The position numbers were made by a program, and so were the translations under genes. Source: Palsa-360 sp963710315 (GTDB lineage: Bacteria > Acidobacteriota > Terriglobia > Acidiferrales > UBA7541). From it: a DNA stretch of 64,000 bases. The stretch is from contig CAVPZW010000005.1 in the NCBI GenBank assembly GCA_963710315.1, forward strand, positions 658,181 to 722,180, in the 5' to 3' direction. This document shows, piece by piece, positions 34,383-42,482 of this stretch; positions within the stretch are counted from its first letter, which is position 1, and each line of letters opens with the position of its first letter. Below the pieces are notes generated by a model, which did not search any database, was not told where the DNA came from, and saw only the letters and a list, made by a program, of their open reading frames with translations.

Positions 34383-35312
34383 CTACATTTGCAGGGAGAT
34401 CCATCCCTGTACGATGAACCAAAGCGATGTCAGTCCCACCAAAAGCCACAAAATAACTCCCTGAACGAGCGGGCGGAAGCCGACCTGCTGGATGGTGGCG
34501 CGCGAAAGTCCCGTGCCGATCAAATAGAGCGTGGCAGTCAGTCCCAATTTCCCGAGGTTGCTCAGGGTTTGTGAAACATGCGCCAGCGCCGGGACATAAG
34601 TGCTGAACACGGTGGCGAGGCAAAACAGAAGAATGAACCAGGGCCAGTGAATGCGCGTCTTGGAGCCTTTGATGACCGCCGCGCAGGCCGCCAGCGGGGC
34701 GATCCACAAGGCTCGAATCAGCTTCACCGTGGTGCCCACGGCCAGCGCAACGGTTCCGTAGCGCGCGGTGGCGCCCACCACGGAACTTGTGTCATGGATT
34801 GCCAGCGCCGACCACAGGCCGAACTGGGACTGCGAAAGATGCAAGGCCCAGCCCATCATCGGAAAAATCAACAGCGCGACGGAATTGAGAATGAAAATCG
34901 TTCCGAGAGAGACGGCGGTCTGGTCCGGATCGGCGTCGAGGATCGGAGCGATGGCCGCGATGGCGCTGCCGCCGCAGATGGCTGTGCCGGCGGAGATCAA
35001 CGCGGAAGAAATGCGATTCACATGCAGCAGGCGCCCCGCCAGCAAACCCACGGCCAGCACGAATGTAATGCTCGCGGCGGTGTAGACGAATCCGCTGCGG
35101 CCCGCGCGCAGCACTTCCATCAGGTTCATGCCGAATCCCAGGCCAACCACGGAAGCTTGCAATAGAAATTTGGAGAGGTTGCGGCTTTCGACGTGAAAGG
35201 GATGAGCGAAGCTGAGGCCGTATGCCAGTCCCACGGCCAAGGCAACCGGCGCCGGGAAAACCCCGCTGGCACAAAGAATTAGCCCGACAAAGAAAAGCGT
35301 CTTTGAATTCAC
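34383..35312 (-). CDS. UPF0324 (YeiH/CuyZ-like) putative sulfite/sulfate exporter
   Basis: 309 residues, about ten membrane helices; family PF03601/COG2855. The conserved TAICGGSAIAAIAP segment and HDTSSVVGA motif are present. Members beside sulfonate-cleaving enzymes are proposed to export sulfite or sulfate (SuyZ/CuyZ). Here the gene follows the SuyAB-like subunits on the same strand, 49 bases after the large subunit, which supports that role. The start is GTG at 35312 with GAGGCGG upstream. Elsewhere the family has no proven function, so the export role is inference from context. Confidence 0.8.
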   Translation of the reverse strand: MNSKTLFFVGLILCASGVFPAPVALAVGLAYGLSFAHPFHVESRNLSKFLLQASVVGLGFGMNLMEVLRAGRSGFVYTAASITFVLAVGLLAGRLLHVNRISSALISAGTAICGGSAIAAIAPILDADPDQTAVSLGTIFILNSVALLIFPMMGWALHLSQSQFGLWSALAIHDTSSVVGATARYGTVALAVGTTVKLIRALWIAPLAACAAVIKGSKTRIHWPWFILLFCLATVFSTYVPALAHVSQTLSNLGKLGLTATLYLIGTGLSRATIQQVGFRPLVQGVILWLLVGLTSLWFIVQGWISLQM

Positions 35313-35361
35313 GAGTTTCCGCCTCTGGCAACGAGCGGCATTGTTCCAGTCACAGTGCCCG

Positions 35362-36539
35362 TTATGCCGATTGATAAAGCTTGGTGAACACGAATTCGCG
35401 GTGTCCCATGGCTTCAGCGCAGGTGAGGCGGCCGTTGCATGTGCGGATCATGATGTCGATCAGCCGGTCGCCGGCTTGATCGAGCGTCATTTCACGGCGC
35501 AGGATGCCCGAAACGTCCAGGTCGATGTGCTCGACCATGGTGCGAGCGGTCTTGGGATTGGCGGTGAGTTTGATTACAGGCTCGATGGGATTGCCGATGA
35601 CGTTGCCCTGGCCGGTGGGGAACAGGTGCACCACGAATCCCGCCGCGGCCTGAAGAGTGATGCACTCCGCCGCAGCGGAAGACGTATCCATATAGTAGAG
35701 TCCGTGGCCCTTGGCAGGTGCCTCCGCGGGCTTGAGCACATCGATATACTTGGTCTTGCGGCCTATCTTCTGCAGATTTCCGAAAGCCTTTCTCTTCGAT
35801 GGTGGTCAGGCCTCCGGCGATATTTCCCTTAGTCGGCTGCGATTCGGAAAGATCGCTGGTCTTGTGGCGCTCGATGATTTCCTGATAGGCGTTGAACGCC
35901 TTGCATGAACTCGTCCGCCACTTCCTTGCTGGCGGCGCGGCTGGCACAGACCAATTCGGCGCCGGTCAGTTCGGAAGTTTCACCGAAGCATGTGGTGGCG
36001 CCCAGCGGATCGAGCTTGTCGATCAGGTTTCCCACGGTAGGGCAGGACGCCAAGCCCGAAGTGGTGTCGCTCTCGCCGCATTTAGTTGAAACAAAAAGTT
36101 CCTGAATGGTACACAATTCACGCTGTTTTTCGGAGGCATTCTGCACGAACTCGCGCGCCTTGCGCGAAGCCGCGGCGATGGTGCTGATGTCGCCGTTCTC
36201 CTCGATCGAGAAGCCCGCGACGGGCTTGCCGGTCTTGGCGATGCCCTCCACCACGCGGCCCGTCCAGGCCGGTTCGATGCCGATCACTATGCAGGCCGCG
36301 ACGTTCGGGCTTGAGCCCGTGCCGATCAGCGTGCGGAAATGCAGTTCGAGATCCTCGCCGAACTGCAGCCGGCCATAGGGATGCGGCAGCGCCATGGTGC
36401 CCTTGATATTGTTGGCCACGGCCTCACAGGCGGCGTTGGAAAGGTCGTCCAGCGGCAGAATGACGACGTGATTGCGAATTCCCACGCGGCCGTTTTCACG
36501 GCGGTATCCATAAAAATCGTAGCGGCCCATCGTTACCAC
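35362..36539 (-). pseudogene. suyB: UxaA/SuyB-family lyase large subunit, probably (R)-sulfolactate sulfo-lyase beta, two frameshifts
   Basis: Lyase that would split 3-sulfolactate into pyruvate and sulfite. Frame 1 (from 36539) starts MGRYDFYGYRRENGRVGIRN. It runs through NNIKGTMALPHPYGRLQFG to VSTKCGESDTTSGLASCPTVGN and on to EVADEFMQ. Frame 2 continues AFNAYQEIIERH to GGLTTIEEK. Frame 3 continues FGNLQKIGRKTKYIDVLKPA to RLTCAEAMGHREFV and stops at 35362. Two single-G insertions (near 35899 and 35787) explain the breaks. KCGESDTTSG, rather than the ECGGSD usual in altronate/galactarate dehydratases, points to SuyB; altronate-type dehydratase remains possible. Repaired length is about 392 residues. 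Confidence 0.65.
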
Positions 36540-36817
36540 CTCTTGGTTTTCATATTGTGAACATGAACGTGGTGACCCTTGCCGGCGTCCGCCACGATTC
36601 GGCCGACATCATGGCCGTACTTCAAAACAGTATCGCCGGTCTTCAGATCCTTCAGTGCGATCTTGTGGCCGAGCGGCACTGCATCGAGCGCTTTCAGCGT
36701 GATGGTCTCATCGGTCTGCATGATCCACCCGGTCAGATCCTTGCCAGGTTGCACGTCTTCCACCACCACGACTCCGACCGTATCGATTTTATCGTGGACA
36801 ATGAACTGAGTTGCCAT
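36533..36817 (-). CDS. suyA: SAF-domain small subunit, probably (R)-sulfolactate sulfo-lyase alpha
   Basis: 94 residues forming one SAF domain (FIVHDKIDTVGVVVVEDV, IPLGHKIALKDL-like VPLGHKIALKDLKTGD, ending HNMKTKRW). In altronate dehydratase this domain is fused or separate; in SuyAB it is a separate subunit of this size. The stop overlaps the large subunit start, so they are coupled. GGGGGAA lies before the ATG. It is directly downstream of a GntR regulator. The assignment to SuyA rather than a generic UxaA small subunit rests on my recall of the family and on the neighbouring exporter. Confidence 0.68.
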   Translation of the reverse strand: MATQFIVHDKIDTVGVVVVEDVQPGKDLTGWIMQTDETITLKALDAVPLGHKIALKDLKTGDTVLKYGHDVGRIVADAGKGHHVHVHNMKTKRW

Positions 36818-36865
36818 GGTTCCCCCATAAATGTAAAAAACGAACTTGGCGGTTTCTTCCGGCCG

Positions 36866-37594
36866 CTAAGTATTCCTCAAATGGATATCGGTAAGCAAGC
36901 GCAACACTTCGATCGAAGCGCGCGTGACCTCGTCGCGCATTCTGCGTTCCGCCAAATCGGCGTCGCGTTCGCGGATGGCGGCGAGCACCGCGCGCAATCC
37001 CTCCACGCTTTCATTGGACCGCGCCGGTGAACGCTGCGAGTGGCTCAGGCCCAGCGCCCGCCATCGCCAGATGCGCCCGTGCAATGTGCCGATCATCGAG
37101 GAGAGAGTCTCGCTGCCGGCGCCCTCGAACAGCACGTCATAGAATCGATTCTTGGCCTCCAAAATGGCGGCCGAATCTCCCCGTTCATAAGCCTCTGACG
37201 TGGCATCGAGCGACTGCCGCAGTTTTTCGAATTGGCTATCGTTGGCGTTCTCCACAAACCGTCGAGCCGCCAAGCCCTCCAGCACTGCCCGGATGGAATA
37301 GAGGTCCTTGGCTTCCTCAACGGTGAGCTCGCGAACAATGGGCCCCTTGTTTGGAACAATGGAAATGAGCCCCTCGGATTCCAATTGGCGGAGGGCCTCT
37401 CGGACCACAGTGCGTGACACGCCCATCATGGCTGTGAGCTCGCGCTCCACCAGCCGCGAGCCGGGCGCCAGGCGTCCCGCGATGATGGACTGGCGGAGCT
37501 CATCCAGTACTTGCATCCGGAGAGGAGCTGCGAACTTATTAATGTTCGGCAACGCCGCACTGGTTGAAGTGAATTGGCTTGACGAATCAATCAT
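36866..37594 (-). CDS. GntR-family regulator, FadR/FCD subfamily
   Basis: About 242 residues from the ATG at 37594; a frame open to 37675 crosses the probable promoter. The winged helix lies at about 25-95 (recognition region MGVSRTVVREALRQLESEGL) and the FCD effector domain at about 100-230. It is placed between the suyA-like gene (same strand) and the divergent Gfo/Idh gene, so it probably controls both arms. The pathway substrate or an intermediate carboxylate is the expected effector. Confidence 0.87.
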   Translation of the reverse strand: MIDSSSQFTSTSAALPNINKFAAPLRMQVLDELRQSIIAGRLAPGSRLVERELTAMMGVSRTVVREALRQLESEGLISIVPNKGPIVRELTVEEAKDLYSIRAVLEGLAARRFVENANDSQFEKLRQSLDATSEAYERGDSAAILEAKNRFYDVLFEGAGSETLSSMIGTLHGRIWRWRALGLSHSQRSPARSNESVEGLRAVLAAIRERDADLAERRMRDEVTRASIEVLRLLTDIHLRNT

Positions 37595-37680
37595 ACCGTA
37601 ATACGATACTACAAGAATATTTGATTTGCAAGCGCTGAAATTTGCATCATCTATAAATTCTTTTGGAAGGGACATAGACC
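37595..37680. promoter_or_regulatory. Divergent control region of the sulfolactate-like cluster
   Basis: This 86-base AT-rich gap separates the GntR gene (minus) and the Gfo/Idh gene (plus). An imperfect inverted repeat ATACCGTA/TACGATAC at about 37594-37610 lies beside the regulator start and could be its operator (6 of 8 positions match). GGAAGGGA precedes the plus-strand ATG. Both arms are probably controlled from here. Confidence 0.5.
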
Positions 37681-38721
37681 ATGAGCACTGATCCGATTCG
37701 CGTTGGCATCGTAGGTCTCGGCCGCTGGGCCAAGGTACTTACCCGTGCGGCGAAAAAATCCGATAAGCTGAAAATTGTGGCGGGCTATAGCCGCTCGGAG
37801 GAAAAACGCAAGGAATTCGAGCAGGAACTTGGGGTTCCAGGCATGCCGAATCTTCAGGCGCTGCTCGCCAAACCCGAAATTCAGGGAGTCATTTTAACTG
37901 TTCCAAACGAGCAGCATTTGGCGGTGGCCGAGGAAGTCGCCAAGGCAGGGAAGCACGTTTACACGGAAAAGCCCATCGCCAGCACGCTTGAGGATGGATT
38001 AAGGATCGCCGACCTGCAGAAAAAATATGGTGTTACGGTCACGGTTGGGCACAGCGCTCGGCTGATGGCGGGCATCCGAATGATCCGCGAAGCGATCGAT
38101 CGCGGCGAACTGGGACGGGTGGCCTTCATCGAAGCCAATTTTTCAAATGAGCGGGCATTGGAGTTGACGCCGAAAACCTGGCGCTGGTATAAGGACCGCG
38201 CACCGGGCGGACCGCTTTCCCAATTGGCCATCCATCACTTCGATGTGCTTCATTATCTAGGAGGCGACATTGTCGAGGCCAGCTCCATGGCCTCCAAGCT
38301 GTCTCCGGTGGGCGCGGAAGTGGACGATCAATCGATGACGCTGCTGAAGTTTGCGGACGGCAAAGTGGGCTACGTTGGCTCCTGCTGGACGTCGCCCGGA
38401 GTGTTTTCCGTGCGCGTGTTTGGCTCCAAGGGGCTGATGCATTACGAAATCGATTTCGGAACCTGGGACACGCCCGATCAATTGCACAAGACCTCCACGC
38501 TCTACATCCAGCGCGGAAAATCCGGCTACGCAAGCCGTGAAGAGTTGAAGCTGCCGGAGAGCGACATGTTCCGCACGGAGCTGGAAATGTTTGCCGAAAG
38601 CTGCCGCACAGGCAAGAACGGCGAACTGACGGCCGAGAACGGATACACAGCTGTCGCCGTGGTAAATGCCGCCTTGCGCTCGATTAAAAAAATGGCCAAT
38701 TGGTTCGCGTCGCCGACATGA
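37681..38721 (+). CDS. Gfo/Idh/MocA family NAD(P)-dependent oxidoreductase
   Basis: 346 residues: a Rossmann domain with VGIVGLGRWAKVL at the N-terminus and the EKP motif (VYTEKPIAST, about residues 97-106) whose lysine is catalytic. A C-terminal alpha/beta substrate domain contains HHFDVLHYLGG. The family oxidises sugars, inositols and related hydroxy compounds. It is the first plus-strand gene opposite the GntR regulator and heads a run of five genes. Its substrate is unknown; it may prepare a hydroxyacid for the 2-hydroxyacid dehydrogenase downstream. Confidence 0.88.
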   Translation: MSTDPIRVGIVGLGRWAKVLTRAAKKSDKLKIVAGYSRSEEKRKEFEQELGVPGMPNLQALLAKPEIQGVILTVPNEQHLAVAEEVAKAGKHVYTEKPIASTLEDGLRIADLQKKYGVTVTVGHSARLMAGIRMIREAIDRGELGRVAFIEANFSNERALELTPKTWRWYKDRAPGGPLSQLAIHHFDVLHYLGGDIVEASSMASKLSPVGAEVDDQSMTLLKFADGKVGYVGSCWTSPGVFSVRVFGSKGLMHYEIDFGTWDTPDQLHKTSTLYIQRGKSGYASREELKLPESDMFRTELEMFAESCRTGKNGELTAENGYTAVAVVNAALRSIKKMANWFASPT

Positions 38722-38757
38722 TCGAGCAGGCGCGTGCGAAAGTTCTGGAGAGCAGCC

Positions 38758-39561
38758 ATGCTGCCTAGCCGCTATTTCATCGAACTCACGCAGCCGGAGA
38801 TCGCATCGCAGTTCCGGAAGAACCCGCTGGTGATTCTGCCGGCGGGGAGCGTGGAGCAGCACGGGCCGCATCTGCCGACGGGCACGGATATTTTCGCGGC
38901 CAACGTGATCGGCCACGCCGTCGCAGAACGCATGGACGGCCTCGTGCTGCCAGGCGGCCCGATTGGTGTGACGCCGTTTCATATGCCGTATGAGGGCACA
39001 ATTTCGCTCACCCCGGACACTTACATGCGCCTAGTCAGCGAAACCTGCGCCTCAACTGCACGGCATGGCGCAAAGCGTCTGCTCATTCTCAACTGGCACG
39101 AAGGAAATATTCCTTCGCTGGCCATTGCAGCTGAGAGCTTGCACCGTGAGCACGGCATGACCGTGTTAACCGTGCAGGCGTGTTACGTTGCCGCAGATCT
39201 GTTCGGCGCGGAGTGCGGCGGATTGACTCACGGCGGGGAGATCGAAGCTTTGGCGGTTCTGGCCTATCGTCCAGAGCTGGTGCATCTCGACCGCGCCGAG
39301 CACTCCTCCGAAGTGCAGCACGGAAAGAAGATGGACAAGCTGCGCCGCACGCGCAGCTTCCAGCCCGTGCTGACCGACATTCGAATGATTGCGCCGACCG
39401 GCTGGTATGGAGATCCGCAGCCTGCAACCGCCGCGAAGGGCCAGCGCATGCTGGCAAGCATTGCCGACGCCATCGCCAACGAAGCCATGGAAATTTTCCG
39501 GCAACTCGACCAGTTGCATGGCGGAGTCGCCGAAATCACACGAGAGCGGCGGGAAAAATAA
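38758..39561 (+). CDS. Creatininase family amidohydrolase (second copy)
   Basis: 267 residues from the ATG at 38758. The metal motif SVEQHGPHLPTGTD gives Glu33, His35 and Asp44, and a further motif LNWHEGN lies near residue 120. It is distantly related to the copy at 3345 but sits in a different pathway context, between a Gfo/Idh oxidoreductase and a cupin, so a generic lactam/amide or lactone hydrolysis role may be shared. The stop overlaps the ATG of the cupin (TAATG). Confidence 0.87.
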   Translation: MLPSRYFIELTQPEIASQFRKNPLVILPAGSVEQHGPHLPTGTDIFAANVIGHAVAERMDGLVLPGGPIGVTPFHMPYEGTISLTPDTYMRLVSETCASTARHGAKRLLILNWHEGNIPSLAIAAESLHREHGMTVLTVQACYVAADLFGAECGGLTHGGEIEALAVLAYRPELVHLDRAEHSSEVQHGKKMDKLRRTRSFQPVLTDIRMIAPTGWYGDPQPATAAKGQRMLASIADAIANEAMEIFRQLDQLHGGVAEITRERREK

Positions 39562-39956
39562 TGGCGCACGTATATAAACAATCCGAAGGCAAACGCCTGG
39601 GATTGCCGGGGCGGACATCGATCGAAATCGTCTCCGGAGAAAGGGGCGCACGCGGCACGACGTTGAGGCTGGTGGAAATTCCAGTTCCCGTGCCCGGCGA
39701 TGCGCAGCGCGGGCGGCACTGGCATAGTGACACCGAAGAGTGCATCTACGTGCTGTCCGGCCGCGGCACGACCTATGCGGATAGCGGAGAATATCCGCTG
39801 GAAGCGGGGGACACCATGCTTATGCCGGCCGGCGAAAAACACGTTACCAGAAATACCGGCAGCCAGCCGCTGATGTTGCTGTGCTTCTTTCCCGTGGCGG
39901 GCGTGGCCAAGGCTATGGAAGAGCCGCCGTCACCGGAGGCGCGGAAAGAGCGATGA
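39561..39956 (+). CDS. Cupin domain protein
   Basis: 131 residues from the ATG at 39561; the true start is hidden in a longer open frame with no homology. Cupin motif 1 reads GRHWHSDTEECIYVLSGRG; motif 2 is PAGEKHVTRNTG. The two His and Glu of motif 1 and the His of motif 2 can bind a metal. Such small cupins act as isomerases, dioxygenases or lyases on sugar acids, or as sensors. It overlaps both neighbours by 1-4 bases, so it is a true operon member. Confidence 0.85.
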   Translation: MAHVYKQSEGKRLGLPGRTSIEIVSGERGARGTTLRLVEIPVPVPGDAQRGRHWHSDTEECIYVLSGRGTTYADSGEYPLEAGDTMLMPAGEKHVTRNTGSQPLMLLCFFPVAGVAKAMEEPPSPEARKER

Positions 39957-40933
39957 AAGTAGAAACCTTATGCCTGCGGCCGCGCGCGGACTTTGAACGC
40001 GCGGAGGCCCTACCGCCGGACTCGCTCGAAGTGGTGTATCGTGCCACGGACGATGCCGATGTCCCCACGCTGATGAAATGGGCCAAGGCGCTGGTCATTC
40101 CAGCCGTGGGGCCCAAGTTGCCGCCGGCACTTTTTGAAGGCAGCTCCGTGAAGTTGGTGCAGGTGACTGGCGCGGGAATGGATCGGCTCGATGCTACAAC
40201 GCTGAAGCGGCTGGGAATTCCCGCGGCGAATGTGCCTGGCGGCAGCAACAGCGCCGTGGCGGAATACGTTGTGACGGCGGCAGCGGTCTTGTTGCGGCGG
40301 CTGAGTTGGGCGGACCACGAAATTCGCCGCGGAAACTATGCCGCATTTCGCTCGCGCATGCTGGCTGATAACCTTGCTGGGCTTGGCGGCTTGCTGGCTG
40401 GAGTGGTGGGCCTGGGAGCGATCGGAATGGCCGTGGCGGAAGCGTTCAAGAAAATGGGCTGCCAAATTTGCTATTTTGATCCGGCGCCGCGCGATCCCGC
40501 GGGCGCGGACGCACTTGGCGCCTCATCGCTAGCGCTCGACGAATTGCTGAAGACCGCTGACGTCATAACGCTTCATGTGCCGCTCCTGCCGCAAACGCAA
40601 GGGCTGATCGGCGACCGCGAACTGGCCATGATGAAAGCGGGAGTCGTGCTGATTCAGGCCTCGCGCGGCGGAATCGTGGACGAGGCTGCGCTGGCACGCC
40701 AGCTCGAATCGGGACACCTCGGAGGCGCGGCCATCGATGTCTACTCGGATGAACCGCCCAACGCGGATCACCCTTTGCTGGCCCTGCAGGGCGAAGCCGC
40801 GCGGCGGATTTTGTTTACGCCGCATATCGCCGGAGTGACGCGGCAGTCCGCTGCGTTTCTTTTTCGAGCGGCGTGGAAAAACGTGGAGCGAGTGGCGGTG
40901 GCCGGCGAGCCGCCGTTGAACCGCGTGTATTGA
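39953..40933 (+). CDS. D-isomer-specific 2-hydroxyacid dehydrogenase (possible SlcC-like sulfolactate dehydrogenase)
   Basis: 326 residues from the ATG at 39953 (ATGA overlap with the cupin stop). The NAD-binding motif is VGLGAIGMAVAEAFK. The catalytic triad of the family is present: Arg238 (QASRGG), Glu267 (YSDEPPNADHP) and His291 (FTPHIAG). It interconverts a 2-hydroxyacid and its 2-oxoacid. In Chromohalobacter the (S)-sulfolactate dehydrogenase SlcC belongs to this family and works with SuyAB. The link here is inference from the neighbouring SuyAB-like genes. Confidence 0.88.
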   Translation: MKVETLCLRPRADFERAEALPPDSLEVVYRATDDADVPTLMKWAKALVIPAVGPKLPPALFEGSSVKLVQVTGAGMDRLDATTLKRLGIPAANVPGGSNSAVAEYVVTAAAVLLRRLSWADHEIRRGNYAAFRSRMLADNLAGLGGLLAGVVGLGAIGMAVAEAFKKMGCQICYFDPAPRDPAGADALGASSLALDELLKTADVITLHVPLLPQTQGLIGDRELAMMKAGVVLIQASRGGIVDEAALARQLESGHLGGAAIDVYSDEPPNADHPLLALQGEAARRILFTPHIAGVTRQSAAFLFRAAWKNVERVAVAGEPPLNRVY

Positions 40934-41000
40934 TTGAAGGACGAGGCCGGGACGTGTCAGTCTCTTCCGCCCGGATGCGTTGGTTTTGCAAGGGGCACTC

Positions 41001-42329
41001 ATGACACAGCATCGTCCCTGGTACTCTATCCTCTACGTGCAGGTCCTGATTGCCATCGTCCTTGGCATCTTCATCGGGCGTTTCTTTCCCAATTTCGGCG
41101 TGAAGCTGAAACCGCTGAGCGACGCATTCGTCGCGCTTATCCGCATGATGATCGCCCCGATTGTCTTCTGCGTTGTGGTGCAGGGCATTTCATCGATGGG
41201 TAGCGTGAAGCAGGTAGGCCGAGTGGGGCTGAAGGCTCTGGTCTATTTCGAAGTGGTCTCCACGCTGGCGCTGGTTGTGGGAATTGTGATGGGCTATGTT
41301 CTGCATCCCGGTAGAGGATTCAATATCAATCCGGCCACGCTGGACCCACAGCTCGTCTCGAAATACGTGATGAGTGCGAAAGGCGTGAGTATCCCGCAGC
41401 TATTGCTGGGAATAATTCCGTCCACAATTTTTGATGCCTTCGTGAAGGGCGACGTGATTCAGGTTTTGTTTATCGCCATCCTCTTTGGCTTCGCCATTGC
41501 GCAGATGGGATCTCGCGGCGAAATCCTGGTGCGCATGTTCGATGGGCTGACGAAAGCGCTTTTTGCGATTATCCGCATTATCGTGCGCGCCGCCCCGGTC
41601 GGCGCCGCTGCCGGGATGGCTTTCACGGTTGCCAGTTACGGAGTTGGTTCGCTCTCCAATTTGGCGAAGCTGATCGGCACGTTCTACGTCACCGCGGCGA
41701 TATTTGTCTTGCTCGTCCTGGGATTGATCGCCCGCATGGCCGGCTTCTCGATCCTGCGTTTCATCGGCTACATCAAAGCCGAACTGCTGATCGTGCTGGG
41801 CACCAGTTCGTCGGAGACCGTGCTGCCGGACATGATGCGCAAGCTGGAACACCTGGGCGTGTCGAAGACCACAGTCGGTCTGGTTTTTCCAACCGGATAC
41901 AGCTTCAATACGGACGGCACGAACATCTACCTCACGTTGTGCGTGATCTTTCTTGCGCAGGCCACCAACACGCATCTGAATCTCAGCCAGCTTCTGGCCA
42001 TGCTGCTGTTTGCCACCGTCGCATCGAAGGGGGCTTCGGGCGTAACCGGCACGGGCTTCGTGACTCTGGCCGCGACGCTCTCCGCCGTTCCGGACGTGCC
42101 GATTCAGGCGCTGGCCATACTAGTGGGCATCGACAAATTCATGAGCGAATGCCGCGCCCTGACCAACGTGGTGGGAAACGGCGTGGCTACAATCGTGGTG
42201 AGCCGCTGGGAGAAAGAACTGGAAGGCGGGAAGATGATCGATCTGCGCCGGATTATGGCCAATCGCGATGTCGTCGTGGGCGATACAATCCCCGAAGAAC
42301 AAAAGGCTGTCGCCGCGAAATCCTCGTAG
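41001..42329 (+). CDS. Dicarboxylate:cation symporter (DctA/GltP family), second copy
   Basis: 442 residues from the ATG at 41001 (AAGGGG 6 bases upstream). Family motifs are LGTSSSETVLPDMM, NTDGTNIYLT, KGASGVTG and GIDKFMSECRALTNVVGN. It is closely related to the 28107 carrier but sits at the end of the sulfolactate-like gene run. A C3/C4 dicarboxylate-like anion such as sulfolactate is therefore a candidate substrate. The gene is followed by a perfect-arm terminator. Confidence 0.92.
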   Translation: MTQHRPWYSILYVQVLIAIVLGIFIGRFFPNFGVKLKPLSDAFVALIRMMIAPIVFCVVVQGISSMGSVKQVGRVGLKALVYFEVVSTLALVVGIVMGYVLHPGRGFNINPATLDPQLVSKYVMSAKGVSIPQLLLGIIPSTIFDAFVKGDVIQVLFIAILFGFAIAQMGSRGEILVRMFDGLTKALFAIIRIIVRAAPVGAAAGMAFTVASYGVGSLSNLAKLIGTFYVTAAIFVLLVLGLIARMAGFSILRFIGYIKAELLIVLGTSSSETVLPDMMRKLEHLGVSKTTVGLVFPTGYSFNTDGTNIYLTLCVIFLAQATNTHLNLSQLLAMLLFATVASKGASGVTGTGFVTLAATLSAVPDVPIQALAILVGIDKFMSECRALTNVVGNGVATIVVSRWEKELEGGKMIDLRRIMANRDVVVGDTIPEEQKAVAAKSS

Positions 42330-42428
42330 TCGGGAATTTCTTCTCGCGGTGTCGCAGCGTCGCGTTGCCTCTGGCTTGAAGTTAACCGAACAGCGCCATG
42401 AAGGAATCCTGCCGCGATTAAATAAAAC

Positions 42429-42461
42429 GGCCGGCAGGGGCACTGGTCACCCCTGCCGGCC
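42429..42461. terminator. Bidirectional terminator hairpin
   Basis: Perfect 12-bp arms GGCCGGCAGGGG (42429-42440) and CCCCTGCCGGCC (42450-42461) with a 9-base loop lie between the convergent DctA-type and TonB-receptor genes. TGATTTGTT follows on the plus side, and AAATAAAACG precedes (TTTTATTT on the minus side), so both directions have partial T-runs. Confidence 0.75.
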
Positions 42462-42482
42462 TGATTTGTTGAAGCGCACAAA

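Noticed and set aside
35362..36817. Altronate dehydratase (UxaA) as the firm call for the two-subunit lyase
   Set aside because: Not excluded, but the separate small subunit ending in KTKRW, the KCGESDTTSG motif and the neighbouring UPF0324 exporter favour SuyAB.
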